A stretch of DNA of 64,000 nucleotides. Source: Methanobacteriaceae archaeon (GTDB taxonomy: Archaea; Methanobacteriota; Methanobacteria; Methanobacteriales; Methanobacteriaceae). Positions 44,081 to 53,181 of the stretch are shown here, in pieces; within the stretch, counting starts at the first letter, position 1; each line of letters starts with the position of its first letter. A program made the translations under genes and the position numbers. Where the stretch lies: positions 74,501 through 138,500 of the forward strand of contig JACBOA010000015.1 of assembly GCA_013403005.1 (NCBI GenBank). Direction: 5' to 3'. The notes beneath the pieces were generated by a model. The model saw only the letters and a list, made by a program, of their open reading frames with translations, ran no database searches and was not told where the DNA came from.

Positions 44081-44506
44081 ACTTATCTGAATCATCTTTT
44101 TTTATCTAAATACTCTTTAATATCTTAAATACTTCTTTATAGAGACTATATTGTTAAGAAAAATAAGAAATTGAATTTGGAGTTACCAATTCTCACTGGG
44201 TTTTAAAAAAACAGGTTTTATTTAGATAACTTTTTTTAATAAGATAAACCAATAGATAGATGTTCCTATTATGCAGATCCTATTCGGAAGTCCATCTAAA
44301 AACAATAATTAATTCAAATCTGGTAGTACTCCCCATACTTGATTTAAATCCTATAAATCCTATAATTAAAGGATGAAAGATCGGAGCCCAAATTTTTAAA
44401 TTAATAACAAATTAATAGAAATTCAAAAAAAATTCCAAAATGGATAATTTTCATCGCTAAGAAAAATAAATTAATAAGATACAATTTTAGAATCTTTTAA
44501 AAGGAG
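44081..44506. other. Gene-free intergenic region
   Basis: 426 bp. A T-run (catctttttttatc near 44093-44107) just after the GatD stop is a likely terminator. The rest is AT-rich with no coding potential; the last 60 bases form the pyrG leader ending in aaaaggag. Confidence 0.6.
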
Positions 44507-46120
44507 ATGGTTCATCTGTCTAAATATATAGTGGTAACTGGTGGTGTGGTAAGTTCAATTGGAAAAGGCATAACCGCAGCTTCGATTGGTAGAATTTTAA
44601 GGTCATATGGTGTGGATGTCACAGCTATTAAAATTGATCCCTATCTTAACTGGGACTCTGGAACCCTCAACCCCTACCAGCATGGAGAAGTCTTCGTTAC
44701 CGAAGATGGTATGGAAACAGACCTTGATTTAGGCCACTATGAACGTTTTCTAGATGTTAACCTCTCCGGAGAATCCAACATAACCACAGGTAAAGTTTAC
44801 TCTTCGGTCATTGAACATGAACGTAAGGGAGATTATCTGGGTTCCTGTGTGCAGATCATTCCCCATATAACCAATAAAATAAAGGACATGGTAAGAAAAA
44901 TTGCCAATGAGAGCCAGGCCGATGTGGTGCTGGTTGAAGTGGGAGGTACAGTGGGGGATATTGAAAGTCAACCCTTCTTAGAGGCTTTAAGGCAACTGAG
45001 GAATGAGGAAGGTCATGATAATGTGATGTTCGTACATGTGACCTATGTTCCCTATCTTCGGGCAGCAGGTGAGTTTAAAACTAAACCCACCCAGCACAGT
45101 ACCAAGGAACTCCGCAGCACAGGTATTATTCCAGATATGATTATATGCCGTTCGGAGTTACCTATTGATCAACCTCTAAAAAATAAGATTGCTCACTTTT
45201 GCGACGTGGAAAGGGAGGCAGTGATTAACACCCCTGATGTGGGGTCTATCTATGAAGTTCCACTGATTATAAATGAGGAAAATGTGGGAGAGTACATCAT
45301 TAACCGTATTAAAATAGATGCTAAGCAGCAGGACTTGACAGAATGGGAACATGTAGTTGAATCCATGAAACAGGATGCCTACCATGTAAGTGTGGGGATT
45401 ATTGGTAAGTACGTGGAACTGGAAGATGCCTATATGAGTATCAGGGAATCTTTAAAACACGCCGCAGCCCATCTGGGGATAAAAGTGGACATAGAATGGA
45501 TACAGGCAGAAGAAACCATTGATGAAGATAAAGTGAGTCATCTGGACTCTCTTTTAATACCTGGAGGTTTTGGGGAGAGGGGAATTTCAGGAAAACTTGA
45601 TGCTGTGCGTTACTCCCTGGAGAACAAGGTGCCTCTATTTGGAATCTGCCTGGGAATGCAGTGCATGGTTATAGAATTCGCCCGTCTTGAAGGTTTTAAA
45701 GGAGCTCACAGTACAGAATTTGACCCAAACACACCCTACCCAGTTATAGATCTTATGGAAGAACAGAAAAAGATTAAAAATATGGGCGGTACCATGAGAT
45801 TGGGTTCATACCCCTGCAAAATTAAAGAAAAAACCATGGCAAGTGAAGCTTATGGAGAAGAGGAAGTGAGCGAACGTCACCGTCACCGATACGAACTAAA
45901 CAATGAATACCGTGATGCTCTTATGGAAAAAGGACTGATTATCTCCGGCACTTCCCCTGATGATTTTCTAGTGGAAATGGTAGAGTTAAAAGACCATCCC
46001 TGGTTTTTGGGTTGCCAGTTCCACCCTGAATTTAAATCACGACCCAATAAAGCCCATCCCATCTTTGTATCATTTCTAGAGGCAGCTCTTAGGAATCATA
46101 AGCAAAAGCAAGGGAATTAA
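44507..46120 (+). CDS. pyrG: CTP synthase
   Basis: Makes CTP from UTP, ATP and glutamine; 534-537 residues. N-terminal KYIVVTGGVVSSIGKGITAAS is the amidoligase P-loop; DPYLNWDSGTLNPYQHGEVF and EVGGTVGDIESQPFLEALRQ follow. The C-terminal glutaminase has PGGFGERG, GICLGMQCMVIEFAR with the nucleophile Cys near residue 381, and HPEFKSRP with the His-Glu pair. The aaggag sequence (44501-44506) directly touches ATG 44507, so the real initiation codon may be the in-frame CTG 44516, giving LSKYIVVTGG and nine bases of spacing. Confidence 0.95.
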   Translation: MVHLSKYIVVTGGVVSSIGKGITAASIGRILRSYGVDVTAIKIDPYLNWDSGTLNPYQHGEVFVTEDGMETDLDLGHYERFLDVNLSGESNITTGKVYSSVIEHERKGDYLGSCVQIIPHITNKIKDMVRKIANESQADVVLVEVGGTVGDIESQPFLEALRQLRNEEGHDNVMFVHVTYVPYLRAAGEFKTKPTQHSTKELRSTGIIPDMIICRSELPIDQPLKNKIAHFCDVEREAVINTPDVGSIYEVPLIINEENVGEYIINRIKIDAKQQDLTEWEHVVESMKQDAYHVSVGIIGKYVELEDAYMSIRESLKHAAAHLGIKVDIEWIQAEETIDEDKVSHLDSLLIPGGFGERGISGKLDAVRYSLENKVPLFGICLGMQCMVIEFARLEGFKGAHSTEFDPNTPYPVIDLMEEQKKIKNMGGTMRLGSYPCKIKEKTMASEAYGEEEVSERHRHRYELNNEYRDALMEKGLIISGTSPDDFLVEMVELKDHPWFLGCQFHPEFKSRPNKAHPIFVSFLEAALRNHKQKQGN

Positions 46121-46159
46121 CTTAGGAATCAGGCTTGAAATATTGTTAGAGGAATTTTG

Positions 46160-47347
46160 ATGATTATTTACATCCCCTTCATCACCACGATAATTGCTGT
46201 TATGGCCTGTTTATATGCTAGTTACACGGATCTTACCAGGGGGATTATTCCCAATAAACTCACTTTTCCCCTCATTGGCCTGGGTTTGATCCTTAATGGA
46301 ATTTATGCTTTCATGATAGGGGATATATGGTTTATAGTGATTTGTGCAGTGGTTACGGGAGTTATTTTTGCACTTGGTTATCTTTTCTGGAAGATGGGGG
46401 CATGGGCTGGGGGTGATGTAAAGCTTTTCACTGCACTGGCCGCGCTTCTTCCATTTTACCCTGCATTAATATCCTATCAAATATTAGGAGTGTCATTTCC
46501 CCTGGAAGGAGGTTATCCTTTCCCCTTAACACTGATAATTAACAGTATTCTATCTATTCTCCCTTTCCTGCTTATTTACGTGTTTTATATTGTAATTAAA
46601 ACCAAACCCCATCTTATGGGTGAACTGATAGAACCAGTAAAAGATTATCAAAAAAACATAATTCTAACTTTGGTGATTACTTCTGCTGTGACCATAACGT
46701 TTTTCATAACTCAGGAATCACATTTCCAGTCCATAATGCAGCAGACACAGATTCAGATAATCATAATTTCTTTAATATTAATCTACATACTTTCCATGCT
46801 AATTTCTAAACTACCAAATCAGGTTAAGGCCGTTTTTGTTTCACTGTTTACTGTAGCTGCTCTTTTTTATAACTTCCAGGTTACCATAAGCAGTATCATT
46901 ATTTTATTCATCACCATAATGCTAATTGAAGTTGTGAGAAAATTGTTAACCTCAGTGAGTAAACAAGCCCTTCAGGATGACTATTCCCTGGAAAAACTCC
47001 AGGAGGGTATGATCCCTGCATATAATATTTACCAACGAGATGGTGAAATCTATGTGGATGATAAGAGTTTAACTGGGAAAATTATGGAGGCATTTCATAA
47101 AAGAGACCTTGGAGTGCTTACCACACCTCCAGGGAAACTTTTGGTGGGTAATCTGGCTGCAGGGTTGACTGGTGATGATATTGAACTTTTAAAAAAATTG
47201 AATAATGAGAATAAAATACCATCAGAGTTTAGAATTAAAAAGGGAGTGCCTTTTGCCCCATCTATCCTTATTGGGCTTTTAATATCCATTTTTATTGGAG
47301 ATCTGGCATACATCTTACAGACAGTGCTGGTTGCCATCCTCTACTAA
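46160..47347 (+). CDS. A24-family prepilin/preflagellin peptidase
   Basis: Membrane aspartic protease of 395 residues that cleaves prepilin-like signal peptides. First catalytic Asp in SYTDLTRGIIPNKLTFPLIG (about 22-41), second in AGGDVKLFTALAALLP, in line with the GxxxD region of FlaK/TadV proteins. It is larger than usual: about six further helices and a cytosolic insertion near residues 265-370 (QDDYSLEKLQEGMIPAYNIY; PPGKLLVGNLAAGLTGDDIE) before a last helix. Directly followed by a class III signal-peptide protein, its likely substrate. ATG 46160 with gagga just upstream is preferred over TTG 46157. Confidence 0.85.
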   Translation: MIIYIPFITTIIAVMACLYASYTDLTRGIIPNKLTFPLIGLGLILNGIYAFMIGDIWFIVICAVVTGVIFALGYLFWKMGAWAGGDVKLFTALAALLPFYPALISYQILGVSFPLEGGYPFPLTLIINSILSILPFLLIYVFYIVIKTKPHLMGELIEPVKDYQKNIILTLVITSAVTITFFITQESHFQSIMQQTQIQIIIISLILIYILSMLISKLPNQVKAVFVSLFTVAALFYNFQVTISSIIILFITIMLIEVVRKLLTSVSKQALQDDYSLEKLQEGMIPAYNIYQRDGEIYVDDKSLTGKIMEAFHKRDLGVLTTPPGKLLVGNLAAGLTGDDIELLKKLNNENKIPSEFRIKKGVPFAPSILIGLLISIFIGDLAYILQTVLVAILY

Positions 47348-47513
47348 ATTTGGGATAACAGACCTATAATACAACTGAAATCCCTCATAACATTCAAATA
47401 ACAATAAATCCTATAATTAGGGTTGGTGATAGCCAAGTAGTGCTAATATTTATATGAATCTTTTAATATACCTTATATATAATAACAGTTTAGATATAGT
47501 GAAAGTGATTAAT

Positions 47514-48026
47514 ATGGAAAACAAAGGACAGGCATCTGCAGAATATTTACTTCTACTAGTGGTTATTTTAATTATTCTGGCTGCGGTTACTATGCCCCTT
47601 GTTGGTAATTCAATAAGCAACACCATGGCAGTTTCCACAACATCTGACGCAACGAATGCTATTAAAACAATATCTGATGCTGTTAACCTTGTTTATGCAA
47701 ATGGACCTGGAGCTAAAAGAACTGTGAATGTTTATATTCCCCAGAGAACCACTGTATCAAACAATGCCACTGCCTATCCAGATGTAACACTTAGTGGTAA
47801 TTTCATTGGAATGAACTTAACAAATATTGCAGGCGGCCCGTACAATTCTCCCCATATCATGAATATCGCTACTACAGATGGTAGATCTGATATTTTTGTG
47901 TATGCTAATACGAATTATCCCGTGAATGTAATTAATGGCGCTAATCTTGCCAGTGGTTGGTATAAAGTCACGGTTTATTGGCCTGTAGGAAATAGAACCA
48001 TAGCTGTTAATTTTTCAGCAACATAA
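47514..48026 (+). CDS. Class III signal peptide (pilin-like) protein
   Basis: 170 residues. The N-terminus MENKGQASAEYLLLLVVILI is a textbook archaeal class III signal: short charged leader ending KG, then Q-x-S-x-E with Glu at +5 and a hydrophobic helix. Cleavage after Gly5 is expected, leaving a pilin-like protein with a Thr/Asn-rich globular domain with several sequons (NNAT, NLT, NFS). It probably forms a surface filament or minor component. I choose ATG 47514 over an upstream ATG 20 codons earlier, since the motif must be near the start. Just downstream of the A24 peptidase. Confidence 0.85.
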   Translation: MENKGQASAEYLLLLVVILIILAAVTMPLVGNSISNTMAVSTTSDATNAIKTISDAVNLVYANGPGAKRTVNVYIPQRTTVSNNATAYPDVTLSGNFIGMNLTNIAGGPYNSPHIMNIATTDGRSDIFVYANTNYPVNVINGANLASGWYKVTVYWPVGNRTIAVNFSAT

Positions 48027-48077
48027 TTCAATAATTTTATTTAATACACAATAGATCAGCCATTATAGAGGTTAAAT

Positions 48078-48977
48078 ATGAGCTTTTTTACTAAATTAGG
48101 TGATTTAATCATAAGAATTTTCGCTTTAATTGGTAATTTAATATTTAGCATACCTAAAATTCCTTATAAACTTAGGAATGTAGATACATATCATTTCAAA
48201 AAAAAAATATACTCCGGGAAGAAAAATGTTTCCAAGGTGAAAGATAATCTGGGAATTGATGAAAGAGTATCCAATATAACCAAGAAAAAAAAAATACCCT
48301 CTTCCAAAGAACATTCGCATGAAAATATTCACACACCACCAAAAAGTTCTCAAGATTCGGATGTCATTCTTATTTCTGCCAATTTTACTTCAAAAGAAAA
48401 AGAAGATACAATTTTCCGTCTGCAACTATTATCCGCAGGATTCCTTATTTTTTCAGTCATATATCTTTTTAACTTTCTATCCCTTGTTCTCTACGGAATC
48501 ATTGGTATCCTATTAGCAAGCTATATCATTTATCTTTTATATACTCGGGTAAAACTAATGTATGGTTCAGAATTTCCTGCTTACAGGGATTTCTTCCTAA
48601 TGTATCTGGCAGTAGGCATCATCCTGGTTGTAGTGGGAACTAACTCTAACTTGTTAATGGCTTTTTCATTAAGTTACTTCCCATCCCTCACCATCTTGAT
48701 ATTTGCAGTTATCGCTGTTGCAGGGGTTTATCTTATTTTCAGGATTCGTTATTACCGTGACTTCACATATGGAATCGTTATTGAAACTGGGGAAAAGATG
48801 GCTTACGTCAAGGTAGAGTTCGATATACGTTCCAATGTTAAACCAGATATCTACATTGTAGAAAACAGTGCAGGTGCAGTTGCTGGAGACCGAGTAAAAT
48901 TAAAAACAGAACAAAAAGTTTTCAGTAACAGTGGTAATAAACCTATTAGAATACTGGAAACAGTGCATAAAATCTAA
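48078..48977 (+). CDS. DUF2101 family membrane protein
   Basis: 299 residues. A basic N-terminal region (GKKNVSKVKDNLG; TKKKKIPSSKEH) of about 110 residues precedes four or five membrane helices (about 120-225) and a C-terminal soluble domain (YGIVIETGEKMAYVKVEFDI; NSAGAVAGDRVKLKTEQKVF), the DUF2101 layout as I know it from Methanobacteria. It follows the pilin-like gene by 51 bp and could be part of the same membrane assembly, for example a platform-like protein, but no homology to TadC is evident. Function unknown. Confidence 0.75.
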   Translation: MSFFTKLGDLIIRIFALIGNLIFSIPKIPYKLRNVDTYHFKKKIYSGKKNVSKVKDNLGIDERVSNITKKKKIPSSKEHSHENIHTPPKSSQDSDVILISANFTSKEKEDTIFRLQLLSAGFLIFSVIYLFNFLSLVLYGIIGILLASYIIYLLYTRVKLMYGSEFPAYRDFFLMYLAVGIILVVVGTNSNLLMAFSLSYFPSLTILIFAVIAVAGVYLIFRIRYYRDFTYGIVIETGEKMAYVKVEFDIRSNVKPDIYIVENSAGAVAGDRVKLKTEQKVFSNSGNKPIRILETVHKI

Positions 48978-49100
48978 CATCCGCTATTTTTAGATTTTAA
49001 TTAGATTATTAAACTTAATAAATGTTTAACCAAATTAATGATCATCTTATCGATCCCATAAAAATAATCCATGGAAAAAAATTCATAAAGGAAGTTTAAA

Positions 49101-49853
49101 ATGAATGAAATTTCACCAAACCATCCCCGTTATTATTCCCTTGTTCTACGGGAGAAAATAGCAAAAGCATATAAACAAGGAATTCTCGCTGACACCGCTC
49201 TCATCGCCCATGGCAGAGGTGAGGCATTTGATTATATCCTGGGTGAGGAAACCACTCCACCTGCAATCAAAGCCATTAAAACAGCTTGTGCTTCTCTTTT
49301 ACTAGCAAATTATCCCGTGATATCAGTTAACGGGAATACTGCAGTTCTTGCAGCTGAATATTTAGTGGATTTATCACGTTTGGTTTCTGCTAAGATTGAA
49401 ATTAATCTGTTCTACCGGACCCCCTCAAGGGTTGTGAAAATGGAAGAATTTTTAGAGGATGCTGGTGCAACAGATATCCTCGGTAAAGAAGGAGATGAGC
49501 ATGTTCCGATCCCTGGATTGGAAGGTCCCAGATCTCGAGCTCACCCTGATGGTATTCACAGAGCAGATGTAGTTCTGGTACCACTTGAGGATGGGGATCG
49601 GGCTCAAGCATTGAAAGAATCCGGGAAAAAGGTCATAACTATTGATTTAAATCCTTTATCAAGAACATCCAAAACTGCTTCCATTACTATTGTGGATAAT
49701 GTGGTTCGAGCAATACCATTAATGAACGAGGAGCTGAAAAAACTCAAAAGTTGTTCACGAGAGGAGTTGAATGATATTGTGAGTGAATTCAATAATCAAA
49801 AGAATATCTCAGAATCACTCCATTTAATATCCCATCATTTTAGAGAAGTGTAA
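49101..49853 (+). CDS. 4-phosphopantoate--beta-alanine ligase
   Basis: Archaeal phosphopantothenate synthetase (DUF137 family), joining 4-phosphopantoate to beta-alanine with ATP in the archaeal CoA route. 250 residues: NHPRYYSLVLREKIAKAYKQ, IAHGRGEAFDYILGE, NYPVISVNGNTAVLAAEYLV, INLFYRTPSRVVKMEEFLED, and GPRSRAHPDGIHRADVVLVP all match family blocks in order. Followed by the UPF0200 ATPase with a 2-bp gap, so the two are an operon. Well preceded by aaggaag at about 49088-49094. Confidence 0.93.
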   Translation: MNEISPNHPRYYSLVLREKIAKAYKQGILADTALIAHGRGEAFDYILGEETTPPAIKAIKTACASLLLANYPVISVNGNTAVLAAEYLVDLSRLVSAKIEINLFYRTPSRVVKMEEFLEDAGATDILGKEGDEHVPIPGLEGPRSRAHPDGIHRADVVLVPLEDGDRAQALKESGKKVITIDLNPLSRTSKTASITIVDNVVRAIPLMNEELKKLKSCSREELNDIVSEFNNQKNISESLHLISHHFREV

Positions 49854-49855
49854 TC

Positions 49856-50422
49856 ATGAAGGTAATAGGAGTAACAGGAATGCCAGGTTCTGGGAAGAGC
49901 GTGGTATCCAGAGTAGCAGAAAGCCTTGGAATGAATGTAGTCCGGATGGGTGATGTTATTCGTAATGAAGCCAAAATAAGAAATCAAGCTCCCGGACTAG
50001 TAGCCGTTGAATTACGCAAAGAATTTGGTGAATATGTGGTTGCTGATCGATGTGTGGAGTTTATAAAGAATGCCTCAAATAACTATTCAACGCAAGAAGA
50101 CAAATCTAAAAAAAATAAACCCCAATCCTTCCTTATTGAAGGTATTCGCAGCCCATATGAGGTTGAAATATTCAAAAGAAATTTTCCTGACTTTAAGGTA
50201 ATAGCTGTACATTCTAAACCTGAAACACGCTTTTTAAGGCTTAAAAAAAGAATGAGATCCGATGATTCAGCCGAAATTAAGGAATCTGTAAAAAGAGACC
50301 AGCGCGAACTAAAATTCGGGATAGGGGATGTAATCGCCAATGCAGATTTTATGGTGGTTAACGAAAGCAGTATAAATAAATTTAAAGATATAATACGGAG
50401 CATTATAAAAAATGAACTGTAA
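49856..50422 (+). CDS. UPF0200 family nucleoside monophosphate kinase-like ATPase
   Basis: 188-residue P-loop kinase-like protein: GVTGMPGSGKSVVSRVAESL is the Walker A start; RMGDVIRNEA, FLIEGIRSPYEVEIF and LKKRMRSDDSAEIKESVKRD resemble the lid of adenylate or dephospho-CoA kinases. Its exact substrate is unresolved; location between the CoA biosynthesis gene and UPF0201 suggests a nucleotide or CoA precursor. Ends with codons overlapping the start region of UPF0201. Confidence 0.85.
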   Translation: MKVIGVTGMPGSGKSVVSRVAESLGMNVVRMGDVIRNEAKIRNQAPGLVAVELRKEFGEYVVADRCVEFIKNASNNYSTQEDKSKKNKPQSFLIEGIRSPYEVEIFKRNFPDFKVIAVHSKPETRFLRLKKRMRSDDSAEIKESVKRDQRELKFGIGDVIANADFMVVNESSINKFKDIIRSIIKNEL

Positions 50423-50423
50423 A

Positions 50424-50792
50424 ATGGAAGCAAAAGCAACTGTGAATCCCACAGAAGATATGGACAAAATCATTGAAGCACTTTCCAATATTTTTGACTA
50501 TGATGACCTGATAATAGGAGAAGATGTTGTTATAGTAACTGGGACAACTTCCAGTTTATTTCCTTTAAAGGAATCCCTTGAAAAACAACGAATAAGAGAT
50601 ACGGCTTTAAAAATAATGCTAAGAGGATTAGATAAAGAGAATAAAAAAGTCAGATTAAAATTAAATAAACAGGCAGCCTTTGCCAGTAAAATTAACCTGG
50701 TTGATGAGAACTTATCTTCCCTAGGAGAGATAGAACTAATCATTGAAACTAATACACCAGAAAAATTGATTAATTGGTTATGTGACCATTAA
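50424..50792 (+). CDS. UPF0201 family protein
   Basis: 122 residues (ATG 50424, MEAKATVNPTED; an ATG at 50412 overlapping the UPF0200 stop would add four residues). The family pattern, KATVNPTEDMDKIIEALSNI with a later ILGLDKENKKVRLKLNKQAA-like RGLDKENKKVRLKLNKQAAF block, is present. UPF0201 proteins have an RNA-binding-like fold but no known role. In Methanothermobacter I recall a UPF0200/UPF0201 fusion; here the genes are separate, in different frames, one base apart. Confidence 0.85.
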   Translation: MEAKATVNPTEDMDKIIEALSNIFDYDDLIIGEDVVIVTGTTSSLFPLKESLEKQRIRDTALKIMLRGLDKENKKVRLKLNKQAAFASKINLVDENLSSLGEIELIIETNTPEKLINWLCDH

Positions 50793-50930
50793 CATTTAAA
50801 AAAGTCACTGAAAATAATTATATCACTCTTTGAATAATGTTGTACATATCTAAACGAAGTAAAAATGATAGTTTTAATTTTATACAGATTTTTGGCAAGA
50901 AATTCTTTGCTTTAATCTTTATCTTTATAT

Positions 50931-51623
50931 TTAATCTTCTGAAATTTTATCTTCTAAAATTGCATCTTCAATAAGTAGATATCCACTATCTTTATTCCAA
51001 ACCTTTGTGGATTTCAAAATACCAAGTTTCTTTTTTAATATAGGGCCATTGATGACCAGGGTTTCTGCTTCGCCCCCTTCGAATGCCAGGTGCAATCCAT
51101 GCTTTTTATGGAGTTTTTTTAGCTCGTCTAATAAATCTTCATCTATTACTTTACCCAGCCAGGATTCATCAAGACCCTCTGCAGCCACACTAGTTATCAC
51201 CACTTCAAATCCCAGTTTTAAAACTTCTCTCATGTAATCTTCAGGATCCTGGTGCCACAGTGGTGCATGAGACTCTAATCCAATCTCCTGACAGATCTTA
51301 TCAATACGGGATTTTTGATACTTAGAAGCGATTGCCCCGGTAAATATGGCATCCACTCCTATTATTTTAAGTTCAAAAAGGGCATTTTTCAGATCTTCCA
51401 ACTCGTCTTCTTTTTCACCAGGTGTCTCTTGTTCTATAATAGGTATTTCCATTGCCTCAGACAGTAACTGGGTAAGGTGGATGTTGGGAACATGGAACAT
51501 GTAGGAGTTGGGGTTTGCTGAGTGCATAGAAAGCAGATATTCCACTTGCCATCCATCTTCCATAGCCTTATAAGCAGCCATTGTGCTATCTTTACCACCA
51601 GAAAAAAGTACTGCTGCTTTCAT
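50931..51623 (-). CDS. Diphthine--ammonia ligase (Dph6-type ATP pyrophosphatase)
   Basis: 230 residues. The N-terminal PP-loop AAVLFSGGKDSTMAAYKAME binds ATP; YLLSMHSANPNSYMFHVPNI, EDELEDLKNALFEL, IDAIFTGAIASKYQKSRI-like VDAIFTGAIASKYQKSRIDK and FEGGEAETLVINGP are family signatures. It performs the last step of diphthamide formation on elongation factor 2. Converges with the UPF0201 gene. I chose ATG 51623 (MKAAVLFSGG); codons for MMI lie just upstream. Confidence 0.9.
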   Translation of the reverse strand: MKAAVLFSGGKDSTMAAYKAMEDGWQVEYLLSMHSANPNSYMFHVPNIHLTQLLSEAMEIPIIEQETPGEKEDELEDLKNALFELKIIGVDAIFTGAIASKYQKSRIDKICQEIGLESHAPLWHQDPEDYMREVLKLGFEVVITSVAAEGLDESWLGKVIDEDLLDELKKLHKKHGLHLAFEGGEAETLVINGPILKKKLGILKSTKVWNKDSGYLLIEDAILEDKISED

Positions 51624-51665
51624 GATCATCATCTGTAAGTCTTAATTAAAGTATCCTTTATCTGA

Positions 51666-52469
51666 TCAATCTTCTTTTTTACGCAACAAATCTTTGATGC
51701 CTTTCAATCCTCGTAAGATACTGTCTATAAACATCCCCACCAAGCCAACAATAATTCCAAGGAATCCACAGAACAAGATCACATTATTTTTAGAGGGAAG
51801 AATATTTTTTAGACTTTGAATTTCTTTCTCCACCGGGCCACTAATTTCAGTTACCACCACTTCGCCCTGAGGGAGTTGTTTTACAACCTCATCCACCTTG
51901 GAAGCATCAACAACTACTTTAACCTGAACAATGCTGAACTTAATATCGATACCACTAACCAGCACCAGCCAGCTTTTGAGTTTCTTGATCACCTCCGTGG
52001 GATTACTTCCAGGTTTGATCTGAACCATCATAGTATCAGATGATACCACCTTTCCAGATGTGATATTGCTATTAGCAGTAGTTATCCGCGACTCGATACT
52101 ACTCTTCCAAGCATTGCTAATAGTTGTAGTTTTAACTGTTATTTCCCCACTTTCAACACTTAAAACACCGGGGATTTTTTTTACTTCTTCAATGGCCTGG
52201 TTGACATTACTATCTGTGGAAATGTTGATAGTTATTACTTCCTGCTCTTCACTGGTAGACATATAAAGGGCACGGGCCATATCAGGCAGATCATCGTAGA
52301 CTGGGGCTATGAAGAATGCTCCGCCAATTACTCCCACAATAAAACCCATGGCAATAACAAATAAAAAGTTTTTTTTACCTATGAATGGTGTGAGGAGTGC
52401 TGTTGAGAAGACAAATGCAAGAAGAAGGATGAATAGTACAATCATTACGATAACAAATAGTGTTTCCAT
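51666..52469 (-). CDS. Conserved membrane protein of unknown function
   Basis: 267 residues: two N-terminal helices (about 5-30 and 33-57), an outside domain of about 160 residues (VITINISTDSNVNQAIEEVK; two alpha/beta units, with KVVVDASKVDEVVKQLPQGE as the second), and one C-terminal helix (about 228-250) with a basic tail. The repeated beta-alpha-beta pattern recalls ferredoxin-like domains but is not a match I can name. Possibly part of the pilus-like locus on its 5' side, though 240 bp apart. Function unknown. Confidence 0.6.
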   Translation of the reverse strand: METLFVIVMIVLFILLLAFVFSTALLTPFIGKKNFLFVIAMGFIVGVIGGAFFIAPVYDDLPDMARALYMSTSEEQEVITINISTDSNVNQAIEEVKKIPGVLSVESGEITVKTTTISNAWKSSIESRITTANSNITSGKVVSSDTMMVQIKPGSNPTEVIKKLKSWLVLVSGIDIKFSIVQVKVVVDASKVDEVVKQLPQGEVVVTEISGPVEKEIQSLKNILPSKNNVILFCGFLGIIVGLVGMFIDSILRGLKGIKDLLRKKED

Positions 52470-52709
52470 GGTTTCATCCTCTGCTTTCCAGTAATCTCAC
52501 TACTTAATATGAATATAGTTGCTAACAACAAATTTCTAATTTCATAATCAATTAAAAATAGTAAATTTTTCCAATAGTTAGATTATACATCATTTTAAGA
52601 ATTCTTCTATTTCAATAGTTTTAGTATTTAATTATTTTTTATTCATTTTATATTTATTGATAAAACGTTGAAGTGGGCCATAGTACCCATAATTTAACAA
52701 ATATTCTTT

Positions 52710-53156
52710 TTAAATATTGATTACTTTACCCGAGTTTACATCAACATAGACAGTTTTAGTTTGGGAATTTTTAGAGAGGGGTACAATCCAAACAACTACA
52801 GTTGTTTGGTTAACCACAACCGTTCCTTGCAAAGGATCTCCAGCCTTGTATCCACTATTACCCTGTAAAGCAATTTTTTTGGCCTGTTCTTCACTTATAA
52901 CAAACGACATGTTTCCGGAACTGTTTGAAGTATTAGTGCTTACATTTGTTGGAGGACTTGGTGTGTTTGTGGGAATATTTGATGGTTGAGGTGTAATAGC
53001 ACCATTATCTCCTGTTAGATTAGTTTTAGGCTGGAAAGGATTGAAGGCATAGACCAAAATTATTAAAACCACAACCCCCAAGACTATAAGTGCTTTTTTT
53101 TCCCATCCGTCATTCCAAAAATCCAGTATATAATTTCTTAAATCTCTTAAATCCAT
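52710..53156 (-). CDS. Membrane-anchored PepSY-like protein
   Basis: 148 residues. One helix (KALIVLGVVVLIILVYAFNP, about 21-40), a Thr/Pro/Asn-rich linker of 40 residues (PSNIPTNTPSPPTNVSTNTS), then a PepSY-like C-terminal domain beginning ISEEQAKKIALQGN and ending KTVYVDVNSGKVINI. PepSY domains often inhibit peptidases or bind in secretion systems. It lies 25 bp after the pilin-like gene at 53182 and is probably the last gene of that minus-strand operon. The linker with NVS/NTS/NSS sequons indicates an outside location. Confidence 0.65.
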   Translation of the reverse strand: MDLRDLRNYILDFWNDGWEKKALIVLGVVVLIILVYAFNPFQPKTNLTGDNGAITPQPSNIPTNTPSPPTNVSTNTSNSSGNMSFVISEEQAKKIALQGNSGYKAGDPLQGTVVVNQTTVVVWIVPLSKNSQTKTVYVDVNSGKVINI

Positions 53157-53181
53157 TGATAAACCTACCCAAGTAGTTCAG

